From NCBI RefSeq assembly GCF_036226605.1, contig NZ_CP109000.1, positions 496,001 to 560,000 on the forward strand: a stretch of DNA of 64,000 bases. The letters are read 5' to 3'. This document shows, piece by piece, positions 8,359-17,356 of the stretch (position 1 is its first letter; every line of letters begins with the position of its first letter). Both the position numbers and the translations under genes were made by a program. This stretch comes from Streptomyces sp. NBC_00704 (GTDB taxonomy: Bacteria > Actinomycetota > Actinomycetes > Streptomycetales > Streptomycetaceae). The notes beneath the pieces are model-generated. The model made no database searches and was not told the DNA's origin. It worked only from the letters and a program-made list of their open reading frames with translations.

Positions 8359-10196
8359 TCAGCCGTCCGCGGGCGGCGGCGACGCGGGCAGCCGCAGAGT
8401 GAACACACTGCCCGCTCCGGCACGCGCGGCCGCTTCCGCCGTGCCGCCGTGAGCGGCCGTCAACTGGCGCACGATCGCCAGCCCGAGGCCGCTTCCGCCG
8501 GTACGGCGGCTGCGTGACTTCTCGGCCCGCCAGAACCGCTCGAAGACATGCGGCAGATCCTCCTCGGCGATGCCCGTGCCGGTGTCGGCGACCGTCAGCA
8601 CCACCTCCTCGCCGTCCCGTCGCGCGCCCAGCGTGACCGTGCCGCCGGGCGGCGTGTGGCGCACGGCGTTGGCGACGAGGTTGCCGAGCGCCTGCCGCAG
8701 CCGTACCGGGTCGGCGTCCAGCCAGGGCAGGCCGTCGGTCTCGGTCCGCAGGGCGACCCCGGCGCCGTCGGCGGCCACCCGGTGGGCGGCGGCGACCTGG
8801 GCGAGCAGTTCGTCCGCGGCGACCGGCTCGCGGCGCAGCAGCAGGGTTCCCGCGTCGGCGGCCGCGAGGTCGCGCAGGTCGTCGATGACGCGTTGCAGCA
8901 CGAGGGCCTCCTCGTGCAGGGCGCCGAGCAGTTCGGCGTCGGGCTCGACCAGTCCGTCGCGCGTGACCTCCAGCCAGCCGCGGATGTTGGTGAGCGGGCT
9001 GCGCAGTTCGTGGGCGACGTCGCTGACCAGCGCCTTGCGCTGGGCCTCCAGGCGCTCCCGGCGCTCGGCGAGGTCGTTGAACGCCTCCGCCAGGATCCCG
9101 GTCTCGTCCCGTGTCGTGACGGGCACGCGCGCGTGCCGCTCCGGGGGCTGCTGCGCGGCCTCGGTGAGCGCACGCAGGGGCCGCACCAGCCGGGTCGCGA
9201 CGACGGCGCTCACGGCGACGGTGACGGCCAGCACCAGGCCCGCCGCGCCGAACACCTTCGTCTTGTTGGCCGGCGACATGTCCCACCGTGGCGCGCCGCT
9301 GTCCCCGCCGCCGAGGAACAGCTCGGCGACCGGCGCCACGTACGGGTCGAGCTGCGCCCGGCGGGCCTCCTGGAGACAGGCCTGGGCGGCGCGGCCGGAT
9401 CTGCCCTCGCCCGCCTTGACGAACGCGGGCGCGGGGGTGGCGTCCCGGCCGTCGACAGCGGGGACGCCCGCCCCGAAGTACAGCGGCATGTCCGGATCCA
9501 GGCCCTCGCGGACCAGACACGGGCCCGCGTGGGCCTGGAGCACGGTCAGCGCCTTCTGCTCCGTCGGCGTCGGCGTGTCGAGGCGTCCGTCCGCGCACTC
9601 CTCGGGCACGTACTCGTCCACCGTGCCGCCGTCGGCCCCGGCGAGCACCGGGCGGCCGGACGGGGTGTGGGCGACGGTCGTCTCGATGCCGTAGCGGGAG
9701 AAGCAGCGCCGGCGGGCGCGCGCGACGCCGTCGAGCTTCTGGCGTTCGGGCGGGGTGAGGCGGTAGGGGCCCACGACACGGGGGTCGGTGCCGCTGAGCT
9801 GGGCTCCGCGCTCGGTGTAGGTGTCGGTGCGCAGCGGGTCGACGGTCGCGGCGGCGCGCGGCGGCAGCGAGGCGCCCCGCGGCGCGGAGTCGGCGAGGAG
9901 GGTGCGGTCCGGGCTCGTCAGGGCGATGCGCCGGCCGGTCCTGGCGGACAGGTCGCGCACCGTGCGCCGCACTCCCGTCCAGTCGGCGTGGGTGGCCGCG
10001 TAGCCGCTGAGCCGGGCGAGGATGTCCATGTCGTCGGAGAGCGCCTGGCCCTGCTCCTCGCGCAGCGCGCGGGTCGTGGTGGCGACCGCCAGCCACGCGG
10101 TGGCGGCCACCGAGCACACGGCGATCAGCACCGAGGCGCTCAGCAGCCGCACCGACAGCCGTTTGCGCAGCGGTATCCGGGCCCGGCTCCGGCGCG

Positions 10197-10200
<4 letters not shown>
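8359..10200 (-). CDS. Sensor histidine kinase with disulfide-rich extracellular domain
   Basis: A 613-residue membrane sensor kinase. TM1 is near residues 18-40 and TM2 near 316-337, framing an extracellular domain of about 275 residues with cysteines at 166, 202, 228 and 275 that could form two disulfides. HAMP follows, then the H box (VSDVAHELRSPLTNIRGW, His397), N box (NLVANAVRHTP), ADTGTGI and GGSGLGLAIV. The GTG start overlaps the response-regulator stop by four bases, so the two are translationally coupled. The L,D-transpeptidase gene at the head of the operon suggests a cell-envelope signal, by context only. Confidence 0.92.
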
Positions 10201-10895
<695 letters not shown>

Positions 10896-10912
10896 GCCAC
10901 GACTCCGTTTCC

Positions 10913-11656
10913 TCAGCGGGCCAGGGAGGCACGGTCGCCCATGACGACCACGGGACGCAGCGCCGGGTCGAGCGTGCGCAGCAGTTGCTTCATGTGCCCC
11001 TCGGAGATGCTCACACAGCCGTGGGTGGGCCCGCCGTGGTCGACGTGGAACCAGATGCCGCCGCCGCGGCCCGCGCCGAGCGGCCGGGTCCAGTCGAGCG
11101 GCGAAGTGCCGGGCGCGCGGTTGTAGTTGATCGCCACCACGTAGTCGAAGGATCCTTCCAGCGGTTCGCCCTCGAAGCCGGTGCCCGGCGAGTGGAAGCC
11201 GGAGCCGTGGTCGTAGGGCAGTCGCGTGCCGGGGTCGGCCAGCAGCCCGCCGGCGTCGGTGAGGCCGTAGACGCCGACGGGCGAGCGCAGGTCGCCGCCC
11301 CTGTGCCGGTCGCTCCAGCCGCGCAGCGCGTTGTGCGCGGGCCAGGCCTCGCCGGGCTGCCAGCCGGAGCCGGTGCGCCGGTACAGGACGACCGTGGAGA
11401 GCGGCGAGTTCCTGCCGCGGCCGCTCACCACGACCGCCTGCCGGGCGGTGCGGGGAACCGCAGCCCGGGTCCGGGGCCCCAGCCCGGGTATCTCCCGCGC
11501 CGGCCCGGCGGTGCTTGCGGGCGCGGGGGACGCCGGGGCTCCCACGGCCGCGGCCGCGGCCGTGGGGTGCGCTTGGCCCGCGGAGGCCGCGCCGCCGCAT
11601 CCGGTGAGGAGAAGGCAGGCAGCGAGCATCGCTGCACGGGGGCGGTGCGTGATCAT
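10913..11656 (-). CDS. L,D-transpeptidase (YkuD) lipoprotein
   Basis: A 247-residue secreted protein with a lipoprotein signal peptide (AACLLLTGCGG, lipobox Cys at about residue 20), an Ala/Pro-rich linker to about residue 60, then a YkuD-type domain. The catalytic motif is visible as HVDHGGPTHGCVSI near residues 203-216, with the nucleophilic Cys in HGCVS. L,D-transpeptidases make 3-3 peptidoglycan cross-links or attach proteins to the wall. It heads an operon with a two-component system, which suggests envelope-stress control of wall cross-linking or feedback sensing of it. Confidence 0.88.
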   Translation of the reverse strand: MITHRPRAAMLAACLLLTGCGGAASAGQAHPTAAAAAVGAPASPAPASTAGPAREIPGLGPRTRAAVPRTARQAVVVSGRGRNSPLSTVVLYRRTGSGWQPGEAWPAHNALRGWSDRHRGGDLRSPVGVYGLTDAGGLLADPGTRLPYDHGSGFHSPGTGFEGEPLEGSFDYVVAINYNRAPGTSPLDWTRPLGAGRGGGIWFHVDHGGPTHGCVSISEGHMKQLLRTLDPALRPVVVMGDRASLAR

Positions 11657-11720
11657 GAGGTGACCTTGGCCGAGAGATGTGTGGAACTCGTCAGGTTCCC
11701 CATGCCCGTTCAGCGGGAGA

Positions 11721-13136
11721 TCACGGGTGGCGGGGCTTGCCCTGCGTGTACAGCCAGGTGGTGAACAGGGCGTGGAGGTTCCTGCCCGACTGCCGCTGCG
11801 CGAGCCGTTCGAACTGGGCGGTGGTGCCGTGGCCGTAGCGGTGCTGCGTGGCCCAGGCGCGCAGGATGCGGAAGAAGGCGCGGTCTCCGACGGCGGTGCG
11901 CAGGGCGTGCAGGGTCATCGCGCCCCGGGCGTAGACGGGGGTGCCGAAGATGTGGGCGCCGCTGCCGGGGGCGCCGGGCGGGAACGCCCACAGGCCGTCC
12001 GTGGCGGGTCGCGCGTACAGGGCGTCGAAGGACTTCTGCGCGCTGTCGCCGCCGTGCTGCTCGGCGTAGAGCCACTCGGCGTAGGTGGCGAAGCCCTCGT
12101 TGAGCCAGATGTCCTTCCAGGAGGTGAGTGAGACGGAGTCGCCGAACCACTGGTGGGCGCTCTCGTGGACGAGAGTGCCGAGGTCGGGGGCCCTGTCGTA
12201 CACCGGCCGGGTCTGGGTCTCCAGCGCGTAGCCGACGTCCGGGGCGTGGTCGACGAGGGAGCCGGCCGCGCGGTAGGGGTAGGGCCCGAACAGCCCGCTC
12301 TCCCACTCCAGCACCGAGGGCAGCTTCTTGAGCACCGGCCCGGCCGCGGCGGCCTCCCGCGGATCCACCGCGTCGTAGACCTGGACGCCGTCGCGCGTCG
12401 TGTAGCGGGTGACCTTGAAGTTCCCCACGGTGGCGGTGGCCAGGTAGGCGGCCATGGGCTCGGTCTGGCGCCAGTGGAAGGTGGTCGTGCCCTTCGCGGT
12501 GCGCTGGGCGAGCAGGACGCCGTTGGCGACGGCGGTGCGGCCCTGGGGGACGGTGAGGTGGAAGTCGTAGGAGGACTTGTCGAGGGGGTGGTTGTTCGCC
12601 GGGAACCAGGTCATGGCGCCCTGCGGTTCGCCCGCGACGAACGCGCCGTCGTCGGTGGGGATCCAGCCGTCGGGGGAGCCGTCGGGGTCGGTGACCGGGC
12701 CGGGGGTTCCGTTGTAGGCGACGGCGATCTGGAACCGCTCGCCCTTGCGCAGGGCGCGCCGTGGGGTGACGACGAGTTCCTGGCCGTCGCGCCGGTGTCC
12801 GGCCTTGACGTGGTCGACGGTGAGCCCGGTGATCCTCAGGCCGTGGAGGTCGAGGTCGAAGCGGGTGAGCCGCTGGGTGGCGCGGGCGGTCAGGACGGCT
12901 GTGCCGGCGAGGTGGCGGCGGGCCGGGTCGTAGCGCAGCGTCAGGTCGTAGTGGCTCACGTGGTATCCGCCGTTGCCGGCGAGCGGGAAGTAGGGGTCGC
13001 CGACCCCGGCCGTACCGGCGGGGCCGGCCGCCACCGCGGGCCCGGCCGCGGTGAGCAGCGCGGCCACGGCGACGGGGACGGTGGCCAGGACGGCTTCGCG
13101 GCGCAGCGGGGCGGGACGTCTGCGGGGGTGTGTCAC
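11721..13136 (-). CDS. Secreted M1 family zinc metallopeptidase
   Basis: A 471-residue exported aminopeptidase-like protein. Residues 1-37 form a signal peptide with an Arg-rich n-region (RRRPAPLRR) and Ala-rich core. The gluzincin signature is complete: HESAHQW with His324, Glu325 and His328, and the third zinc ligand Glu347 in WLNEGF. The exopeptidase motif usually written GxMEN appears as GYALETQ (residues 302-308), as in secreted actinomycete M1 peptidases. It lacks the large C-terminal helical domain of PepN, so it is about half the length of the cytoplasmic enzyme. GAGGAG lies five bases before the GTG start. Confidence 0.92.
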   Translation of the reverse strand: MTHPRRRPAPLRREAVLATVPVAVAALLTAAGPAVAAGPAGTAGVGDPYFPLAGNGGYHVSHYDLTLRYDPARRHLAGTAVLTARATQRLTRFDLDLHGLRITGLTVDHVKAGHRRDGQELVVTPRRALRKGERFQIAVAYNGTPGPVTDPDGSPDGWIPTDDGAFVAGEPQGAMTWFPANNHPLDKSSYDFHLTVPQGRTAVANGVLLAQRTAKGTTTFHWRQTEPMAAYLATATVGNFKVTRYTTRDGVQVYDAVDPREAAAAGPVLKKLPSVLEWESGLFGPYPYRAAGSLVDHAPDVGYALETQTRPVYDRAPDLGTLVHESAHQWFGDSVSLTSWKDIWLNEGFATYAEWLYAEQHGGDSAQKSFDALYARPATDGLWAFPPGAPGSGAHIFGTPVYARGAMTLHALRTAVGDRAFFRILRAWATQHRYGHGTTAQFERLAQRQSGRNLHALFTTWLYTQGKPRHP

Positions 13137-13305
13137 GTGCGCTCCTCGAAATGCGGCGGGCGGATGATCGACCCCCTCAGCCTAGGGATCGCTCCCGCCG
13201 TCTCTCCCCCTCGTTCAGGTCAAGCCGGGCCGGGGTGTCGCACGCCGCACGCATAGGCTGGAGAAACCCTCGGCCCGTCACCACGTCGGCACCTCGCCCC
13301 TCGGC

Positions 13306-13353
13306 CCCGTCAGCCCGTCGGCCCGTCAGCCCGTCAGCCCGTCAGCCCGTCTG
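13306..13353. repeat. 8-bp tandem repeat crossing a stop codon
   Basis: Six tandem copies of an 8-base unit, consensus CCCGTCAG, run from 13306 to 13353; copies 2 and 6 carry single changes. The array contains the stop codon of the leftward FAD dehydrogenase gene at 13342-13344 and ends inside its last codons. Because the unit is not a multiple of three, slippage within the coding end would change the C-terminus; slippage after the stop would be silent. Confidence 0.7.
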
Positions 13354-15015
13354 CTTGGCCGCGGCTCGGCCGGCCGCGCGGCCGGAGAAGAGGCAGCCGC
13401 CGAGGAAGGTGCCCTCGAGCGCGTTGTAGCCGTGGACGCCTCCGCCGCCGAAGCCGGCCACCTCGCCGGCCGCGTACAGGCCCTCGACCGGCTGCCCGTC
13501 GGCGCCCAGGGCGCGTGAGTCGAGGTCGGTCTGGATGCCGCCGAGCGTCTTGCGGGTGAGCACGTGCAGCTTGACGGCGATCAGCGGACCGGCCTCGGGG
13601 TCCAGGACGCGGTGCGGGGTGGCGACGCGGCCGAGCCGGTCGCCGATGTAGCGGCGGGCGTTGCGGATGCCCTGGATCTGGGCGTCCTTGCTGTACGGGT
13701 TCGCCATCTGCAGGTCGCGGGCCCGGATCTGACGGCGCAGGGTGTCCGCGTCGAGCAGCGGCTCGTCCGTCAGCCCGTTCATCTTCTCGACCAGCTTCTC
13801 CAGCGTGTCGGCGGTCACGAAGTCGGCGCCGCGGTCGAGGAAGGCCTGCACCGGCGCCGGGGCGCCCTTGCCGAGCAGCCGGTCGCGCAGCACGGCCTTG
13901 CGGTCCTTGGCGGTGATGTCCGGGTTCTGCTCGGAGCCCGACAGCGCGAACTCCTTCTCGACGATTTTGCGGGTGAGGACGAACCAGGAGTGGTCGTGGC
14001 CGGCGAGGTCCTCGGTGGTGCGCAGGTACTTGAGCGTGTTGAGGGTGTCGTAGCCGGGCAGGCAGGGGTCGGGCAGCCGGCGGCCGAGGGCGTCGAACCA
14101 CAGGGAGGACGGGCCGGGCAGGATGCGGATGCCGTGGCCGGGCCAGATCGGGTCCCAGTTGCGGATGCCCTCGGTGTAGTGCCACATGCGGTCGCGGTTG
14201 ACGAGGCGGGCGCCGGCGGCCGCGCTGATGTCGAGCATCCGGCCGTCGACGTAGGCGGGCACGCCGGTGACCATCTCGGCGGGCGGTGTGCCGAGCCGCT
14301 CGGGCCAGTGGCGCCGCACGATGTCGTGGTCGGCGCCGATGCCGCCGCTGGTGACGACCACGGCCTGCGCGGTCAGCTCGAACGCGCCGATCGGGTCGCG
14401 GTTGGAGGCGACGCCGCGCGCGGAGTCGTCGGGGGCGAGGACGGTGCCGCGCACCCCGCGGGCGGCGCCGTCCGCGAGGACCAGTCCGTCCACCCGGTGC
14501 CGGTGGTAGAAGGTCAGCAGCCCGTCCTTCGCGGCCTGCTTGGCGTACCGCACGAACGGCTCGACGACGCCCGTGCCGGTGCCCCAGGCGACGTGGAAGC
14601 GGGGCACGGAGTTGCCGTGGCCGTCGGCGCGCAGGTCGCCGCGCTCGGCCCAGCCGACGGTCGGCACGAAGGAGATCCCGTGCCCGGCGAGCCAGGTGCG
14701 CTTCTCCCCCGCCGCCCACTCGACGTAGGCGCGCGCCCAGCGCACGGCCCAGGAGTCCTCGTCGTCGGTGCGGTCGAACTGCGCGCTGCCCTGCCAGTCG
14801 CTCCAGGCGAGGTCGAAGGAGTCCTTGACGCCGAGCCGGCGCTGCTCCGGGGAGTCGACGAGGAAGAGCCCGCCGAAGGACCAGAACGCCTGGCCGCCGA
14901 GGTTGGCGGCGTTCTCCTGGTCGACGAGGGCGACCCGTCTTCCCCTGCTGGTGAGTTCGTGCGCCGCTACGAGGCCCGCGAGGCCTGCTCCGACGACGAT
15001 GACGTCCGCGTCCAT
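13342..15015 (-). CDS. FAD-binding dehydrogenase (KstD/fumarate reductase-like)
   Basis: A 557-residue flavoprotein. The FAD-binding Rossmann motif opens the protein (ADVIVVGAGLAGLVAAHEL), a second flavin segment is GAFELTAQAVVVTSGGIGAD, and the closing signature is GLYAAGEVAGFGGGGVHG near residue 510. This matches the actinobacterial FAD-binding dehydrogenase family related to 3-ketosteroid delta1-dehydrogenase and fumarate reductase. The substrate is unknown. The ATG at 15015 has AAAGG upstream; an ATG at 15036 is also possible because it overlaps the TetR stop as ATGA, which would add MRKATHA. The upstream TetR gene is in the same operon and probably controls it. Confidence 0.88.
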   Translation of the reverse strand: MDADVIVVGAGLAGLVAAHELTSRGRRVALVDQENAANLGGQAFWSFGGLFLVDSPEQRRLGVKDSFDLAWSDWQGSAQFDRTDDEDSWAVRWARAYVEWAAGEKRTWLAGHGISFVPTVGWAERGDLRADGHGNSVPRFHVAWGTGTGVVEPFVRYAKQAAKDGLLTFYHRHRVDGLVLADGAARGVRGTVLAPDDSARGVASNRDPIGAFELTAQAVVVTSGGIGADHDIVRRHWPERLGTPPAEMVTGVPAYVDGRMLDISAAAGARLVNRDRMWHYTEGIRNWDPIWPGHGIRILPGPSSLWFDALGRRLPDPCLPGYDTLNTLKYLRTTEDLAGHDHSWFVLTRKIVEKEFALSGSEQNPDITAKDRKAVLRDRLLGKGAPAPVQAFLDRGADFVTADTLEKLVEKMNGLTDEPLLDADTLRRQIRARDLQMANPYSKDAQIQGIRNARRYIGDRLGRVATPHRVLDPEAGPLIAVKLHVLTRKTLGGIQTDLDSRALGADGQPVEGLYAAGEVAGFGGGGVHGYNALEGTFLGGCLFSGRAAGRAAAKQTG

Positions 15016-15032
15016 GGCGTGGGTTGCCTTTC

Positions 15033-15698
15033 TCATTCGGAACATCCGGGAGGGGTGCTGCCGTCGGTCAGCAGCGCGGTGAGGAGTTGCTTCAGCCAGC
15101 CGCGGGCGCGGTCGACGTCCCTGTCCAGCAGCAGTTGGGTGGTGACCCCGTCGTAGGCGGCGACCACCGCGCGGGCGGCGGAGTCGGCGTCGCCGAGGAC
15201 GGCGGGCAGCGGGGTGTGGCCGCGCGCCCGGGCCAGCCGGTCGGCGATCGCCTCGCGCAGCCTGGAGCGGTGCTCGAGCAGGGTCTGCGCGACCGTGGCG
15301 TCGCGGGCGGCGTGCACCAGGAAGTCCGTCTTCACCAGCAGCCAGTCGAGGTCGAGGAGGAGGACCTCGGTGACGCGGTCCACGGAGGCCGGCACGGCGA
15401 GGTCGGGTCCGTCGCCGGCGAGGGCGTCGGCGACCTGCCGGGCGATGAGGCCGGCGCGCTCCCGGTACAGGGCGAAGAACAGCTCGTCCAGGCTGGCGAA
15501 GTTGGAGTAGAAGGCGCCCCTGCTGTAGCCGGCGGCGTCGCAGACCTCCTCGATGGAGACCCGTCCGAAGCCCTTGGAGGCGAACACGGCAAAGGCGGCG
15601 TCGAGCAGGTTGGCGCGGGTGCGGGCCCGCCGCCGGGTGACGCGCACCGCCGGCTCCCGCTGCGGTTCGGGCTGCGGTTCCGGCTGCGGTTCGGCCAT
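15033..15698 (-). CDS. TetR family regulator of the FAD dehydrogenase operon
   Basis: A 221-residue TetR repressor with a Pro/Glu/Gln-repeat head (EPQPEPQPEPQREP), a clear helix-turn-helix (IEEVCDAAGYSRGAFYSNFA) and a helical ligand domain. The ATG at 15698 has GGAGG seven bases upstream; the ribosome binding site sits in a tiny GGAGG-TT-CCTCC repeat. A strong operator (15712-15750) lies just before the start, so autorepression is likely. Its stop overlaps a possible start of the downstream dehydrogenase gene, so regulator and enzyme form one unit. Confidence 0.93.
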   Translation of the reverse strand: MAEPQPEPQPEPQREPAVRVTRRRARTRANLLDAAFAVFASKGFGRVSIEEVCDAAGYSRGAFYSNFASLDELFFALYRERAGLIARQVADALAGDGPDLAVPASVDRVTEVLLLDLDWLLVKTDFLVHAARDATVAQTLLEHRSRLREAIADRLARARGHTPLPAVLGDADSAARAVVAAYDGVTTQLLLDRDVDRARGWLKQLLTALLTDGSTPPGCSE

Positions 15699-15711
15699 GG
15701 AGGAACCTCCG

Positions 15712-15750
15712 TTCGATACGGGAATGTATCCGATACACCGATGTATCGAA
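15712..15750. promoter_or_regulatory. 39-bp four-half-site TetR operator
   Basis: The outer arms TTCGATAC (15712-15719) and GTATCGAA (15743-15750) are exact reverse complements. Inside them GTATC (15726-15730) and GATAC (15732-15736) form a second perfect dyad around the same centre at 15731. Read another way there are two copies of GATAC-N6-GTATC with centres 17 bases apart. This is the layout expected for two TetR dimers. On the minus strand a -10-like TACATT lies inside it, upstream of the tetR gene start at 15698. The AlkB gene on the other side starts 82 bases away. Confidence 0.85.
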
Positions 15751-15796
15751 AGAGCCGGAGCGCCCTCGCGGTCACCTGAGTGCCACCAGCTCCACA

Positions 15797-15831
15797 CGAA
15801 CACACTTTCGATTGAGGCGTACGCTGGTCGT
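15797..15831 (+). promoter_or_regulatory. SOS-like box and leaderless promoter of alkB
   Basis: CGAAC-ACAC-TTTCG at 15797-15810 differs from the actinobacterial LexA box (CGAAC-N4-GTTCG) at one position. A -10-like TACGCT at 15820-15825 ends seven bases before the A of the AlkB start codon, so the mRNA would be leaderless, and the box covers the -35 region. LexA control of this repair gene is therefore plausible. No canonical -35 is seen. Confidence 0.55.
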
Positions 15832-16461
15832 ATGACCGCGCACCACCTTCAGGGCTCCCTCTTCGACCAGGCCGACGAACTGCGGCTCGGCCCGCTCGAC
15901 GGGATCCGCCGCACCGTGCTCGGCGCGGGCGCCTGGATCGACGTGCTGCCGGGCTGGCTCACCGGCTCGGACGCGCTCTTCGAGCACCTGGCGGCCGAGG
16001 TCCCGTGGCACGCCGAGCGCCGGGCCATGTACGACAGCGTCGTCGACGTGCCGCGCCTGCTGGCGTTCTACGGGGCGGGCGAGAGCCTGCCGCACCCGGT
16101 GCTGGAGGAGGCCCGCCGCGCCCTGTCCGCGCACTACGCCGACGAGCTGGGCGAGCCGTTCGTCACCGCCGGCCTGTGCCACTACCGCGACGGGCGGGAC
16201 AGCGTCGCCTGGCACGGCGACCGGATCGGCCGCGGCGCCCGGACCGACACGATGGTCGCGATCCTCTCCGTGGGCTCCCCGCGCGACCTGCTGCTGCGTC
16301 CCGCGGGCGGCGGCGAGACCGTGCGGCGCCCGCTGGGGCACGGCGACCTGATCGTGATGGGCGGCTCCTGCCAGCGGACCTGGGAACACTGCGTCCCCAA
16401 GTCCACCCGCGCCGCCGGACCGCGCATCAGCGTCCAGTTCCGCCCCCGCGGGGTGCGCTGA
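15832..16461 (+). CDS. AlkB-type 2-oxoglutarate/Fe(II) dioxygenase
   Basis: A 209-residue DNA/RNA alkylation-repair dioxygenase. The iron ligands are visible as HGD (His128, Asp130 in AWHGDRIGRG) and His186 in TWEHCV; the 2-oxoglutarate-binding arginines are Arg198 and Arg204 in PRISVQFRPR. These enzymes reverse N1-methyladenine and N3-methylcytosine oxidatively. The length fits a compact AlkB. The ATG has no ribosome binding site but sits seven bases after a -10-like element, consistent with a leaderless message, and an SOS-like box overlaps the promoter. It is divergent from a TetR gene that probably has nothing to do with it. Confidence 0.93.
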   Translation: MTAHHLQGSLFDQADELRLGPLDGIRRTVLGAGAWIDVLPGWLTGSDALFEHLAAEVPWHAERRAMYDSVVDVPRLLAFYGAGESLPHPVLEEARRALSAHYADELGEPFVTAGLCHYRDGRDSVAWHGDRIGRGARTDTMVAILSVGSPRDLLLRPAGGGETVRRPLGHGDLIVMGGSCQRTWEHCVPKSTRAAGPRISVQFRPRGVR

Positions 16462-16597
16462 GCCCGCGCGACGCGACCGGGCCCGCACGGGCCGGACACG
16501 GTTCCCGCCCCGCGGGCGGAGCCCTGCCCTCCGCCCGTCCGCGGCGGTCTGCTTTGCTGTCCCCGTCGGGCACCTCGCGAAGGACACGGGACGGGTC

Positions 16598-17347
16598 ATG
16601 CGGGCAGACGTACGGCAAGTGGCGGACGGCACCTACCTGGTGCACGGCAGCAACACCAACTGGGTGATCCTCACGGACGGGGACGCGGTCACCCTGATCG
16701 ACACCGGCTACCCGGGCGACCGGGGACTGGTCCTCGACTCCCTGGCATCCGTGGGCAGTTCGCCGGAGGCCGTCACGGCCGTGCTCGTCACGCACGCCCA
16801 CAACGACCACCTCGGCTCCGCCGAGCACCTGCGCACCGCGTACGGCGTCCCGGTGTACCTGCACGAGGCCGAAGTGCCGCACGCCCGCCGCGACTTCCTC
16901 CAGCAGGTGAGCGTCGGGGAGGTGCTGCGCAACGCCTGGCGGCCGGGGGTACTGCCGTGGATGGTGCACGCGCTGCGCTCCGGCGGCACCGAACAGCACC
17001 CGGTCACCGCGCCCGAGGCGTTCCCGGTCGCCGAGGGCCCCCTGGACCTGCCCGGCCGGCCGGTCCCGGTGCACACCCCGGGCCACACCGACGGGCACAC
17101 CGTCTACCACCTCCCGGAGCGCGGGATCCTGGTGTCCGGCGACGCCCTGGTCAGCGGACACCCGACGTCGCGTCTGCGCGGCCCGCAACTGCTGCCGGAC
17201 ATGTTCCACCACGAGAAGGCCCGCGCGGTCGCCTCGCTCGACGTGATCGCCGGGCTGACCGGCGAGCTGCTGCTGCCCGGGCACGGGCCGCTCCACCAGG
17301 GGCCCGTGCGGGCGGCGGCCGAGCAGGCCCGCGAACGCGCCGTCTAA
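16598..17347 (+). CDS. Metallo-beta-lactamase fold hydrolase
   Basis: A 249-residue MBL-fold protein. The metal motif THAHNDHLG gives His66, His68, Asp70 and His71; further ligands are in HTPGHTDGHT, GDALVSG and LLPGHG. It looks like a glyoxalase II or general thioesterase/lactonase-type hydrolase with a dinuclear zinc site; the substrate cannot be read from sequence. The DUF4032 gene follows ten bases later on the same strand, so they are probably cotranscribed. Confidence 0.88.
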   Translation: MRADVRQVADGTYLVHGSNTNWVILTDGDAVTLIDTGYPGDRGLVLDSLASVGSSPEAVTAVLVTHAHNDHLGSAEHLRTAYGVPVYLHEAEVPHARRDFLQQVSVGEVLRNAWRPGVLPWMVHALRSGGTEQHPVTAPEAFPVAEGPLDLPGRPVPVHTPGHTDGHTVYHLPERGILVSGDALVSGHPTSRLRGPQLLPDMFHHEKARAVASLDVIAGLTGELLLPGHGPLHQGPVRAAAEQARERAV

Positions 17348-17356
17348 GGTCGGGCC

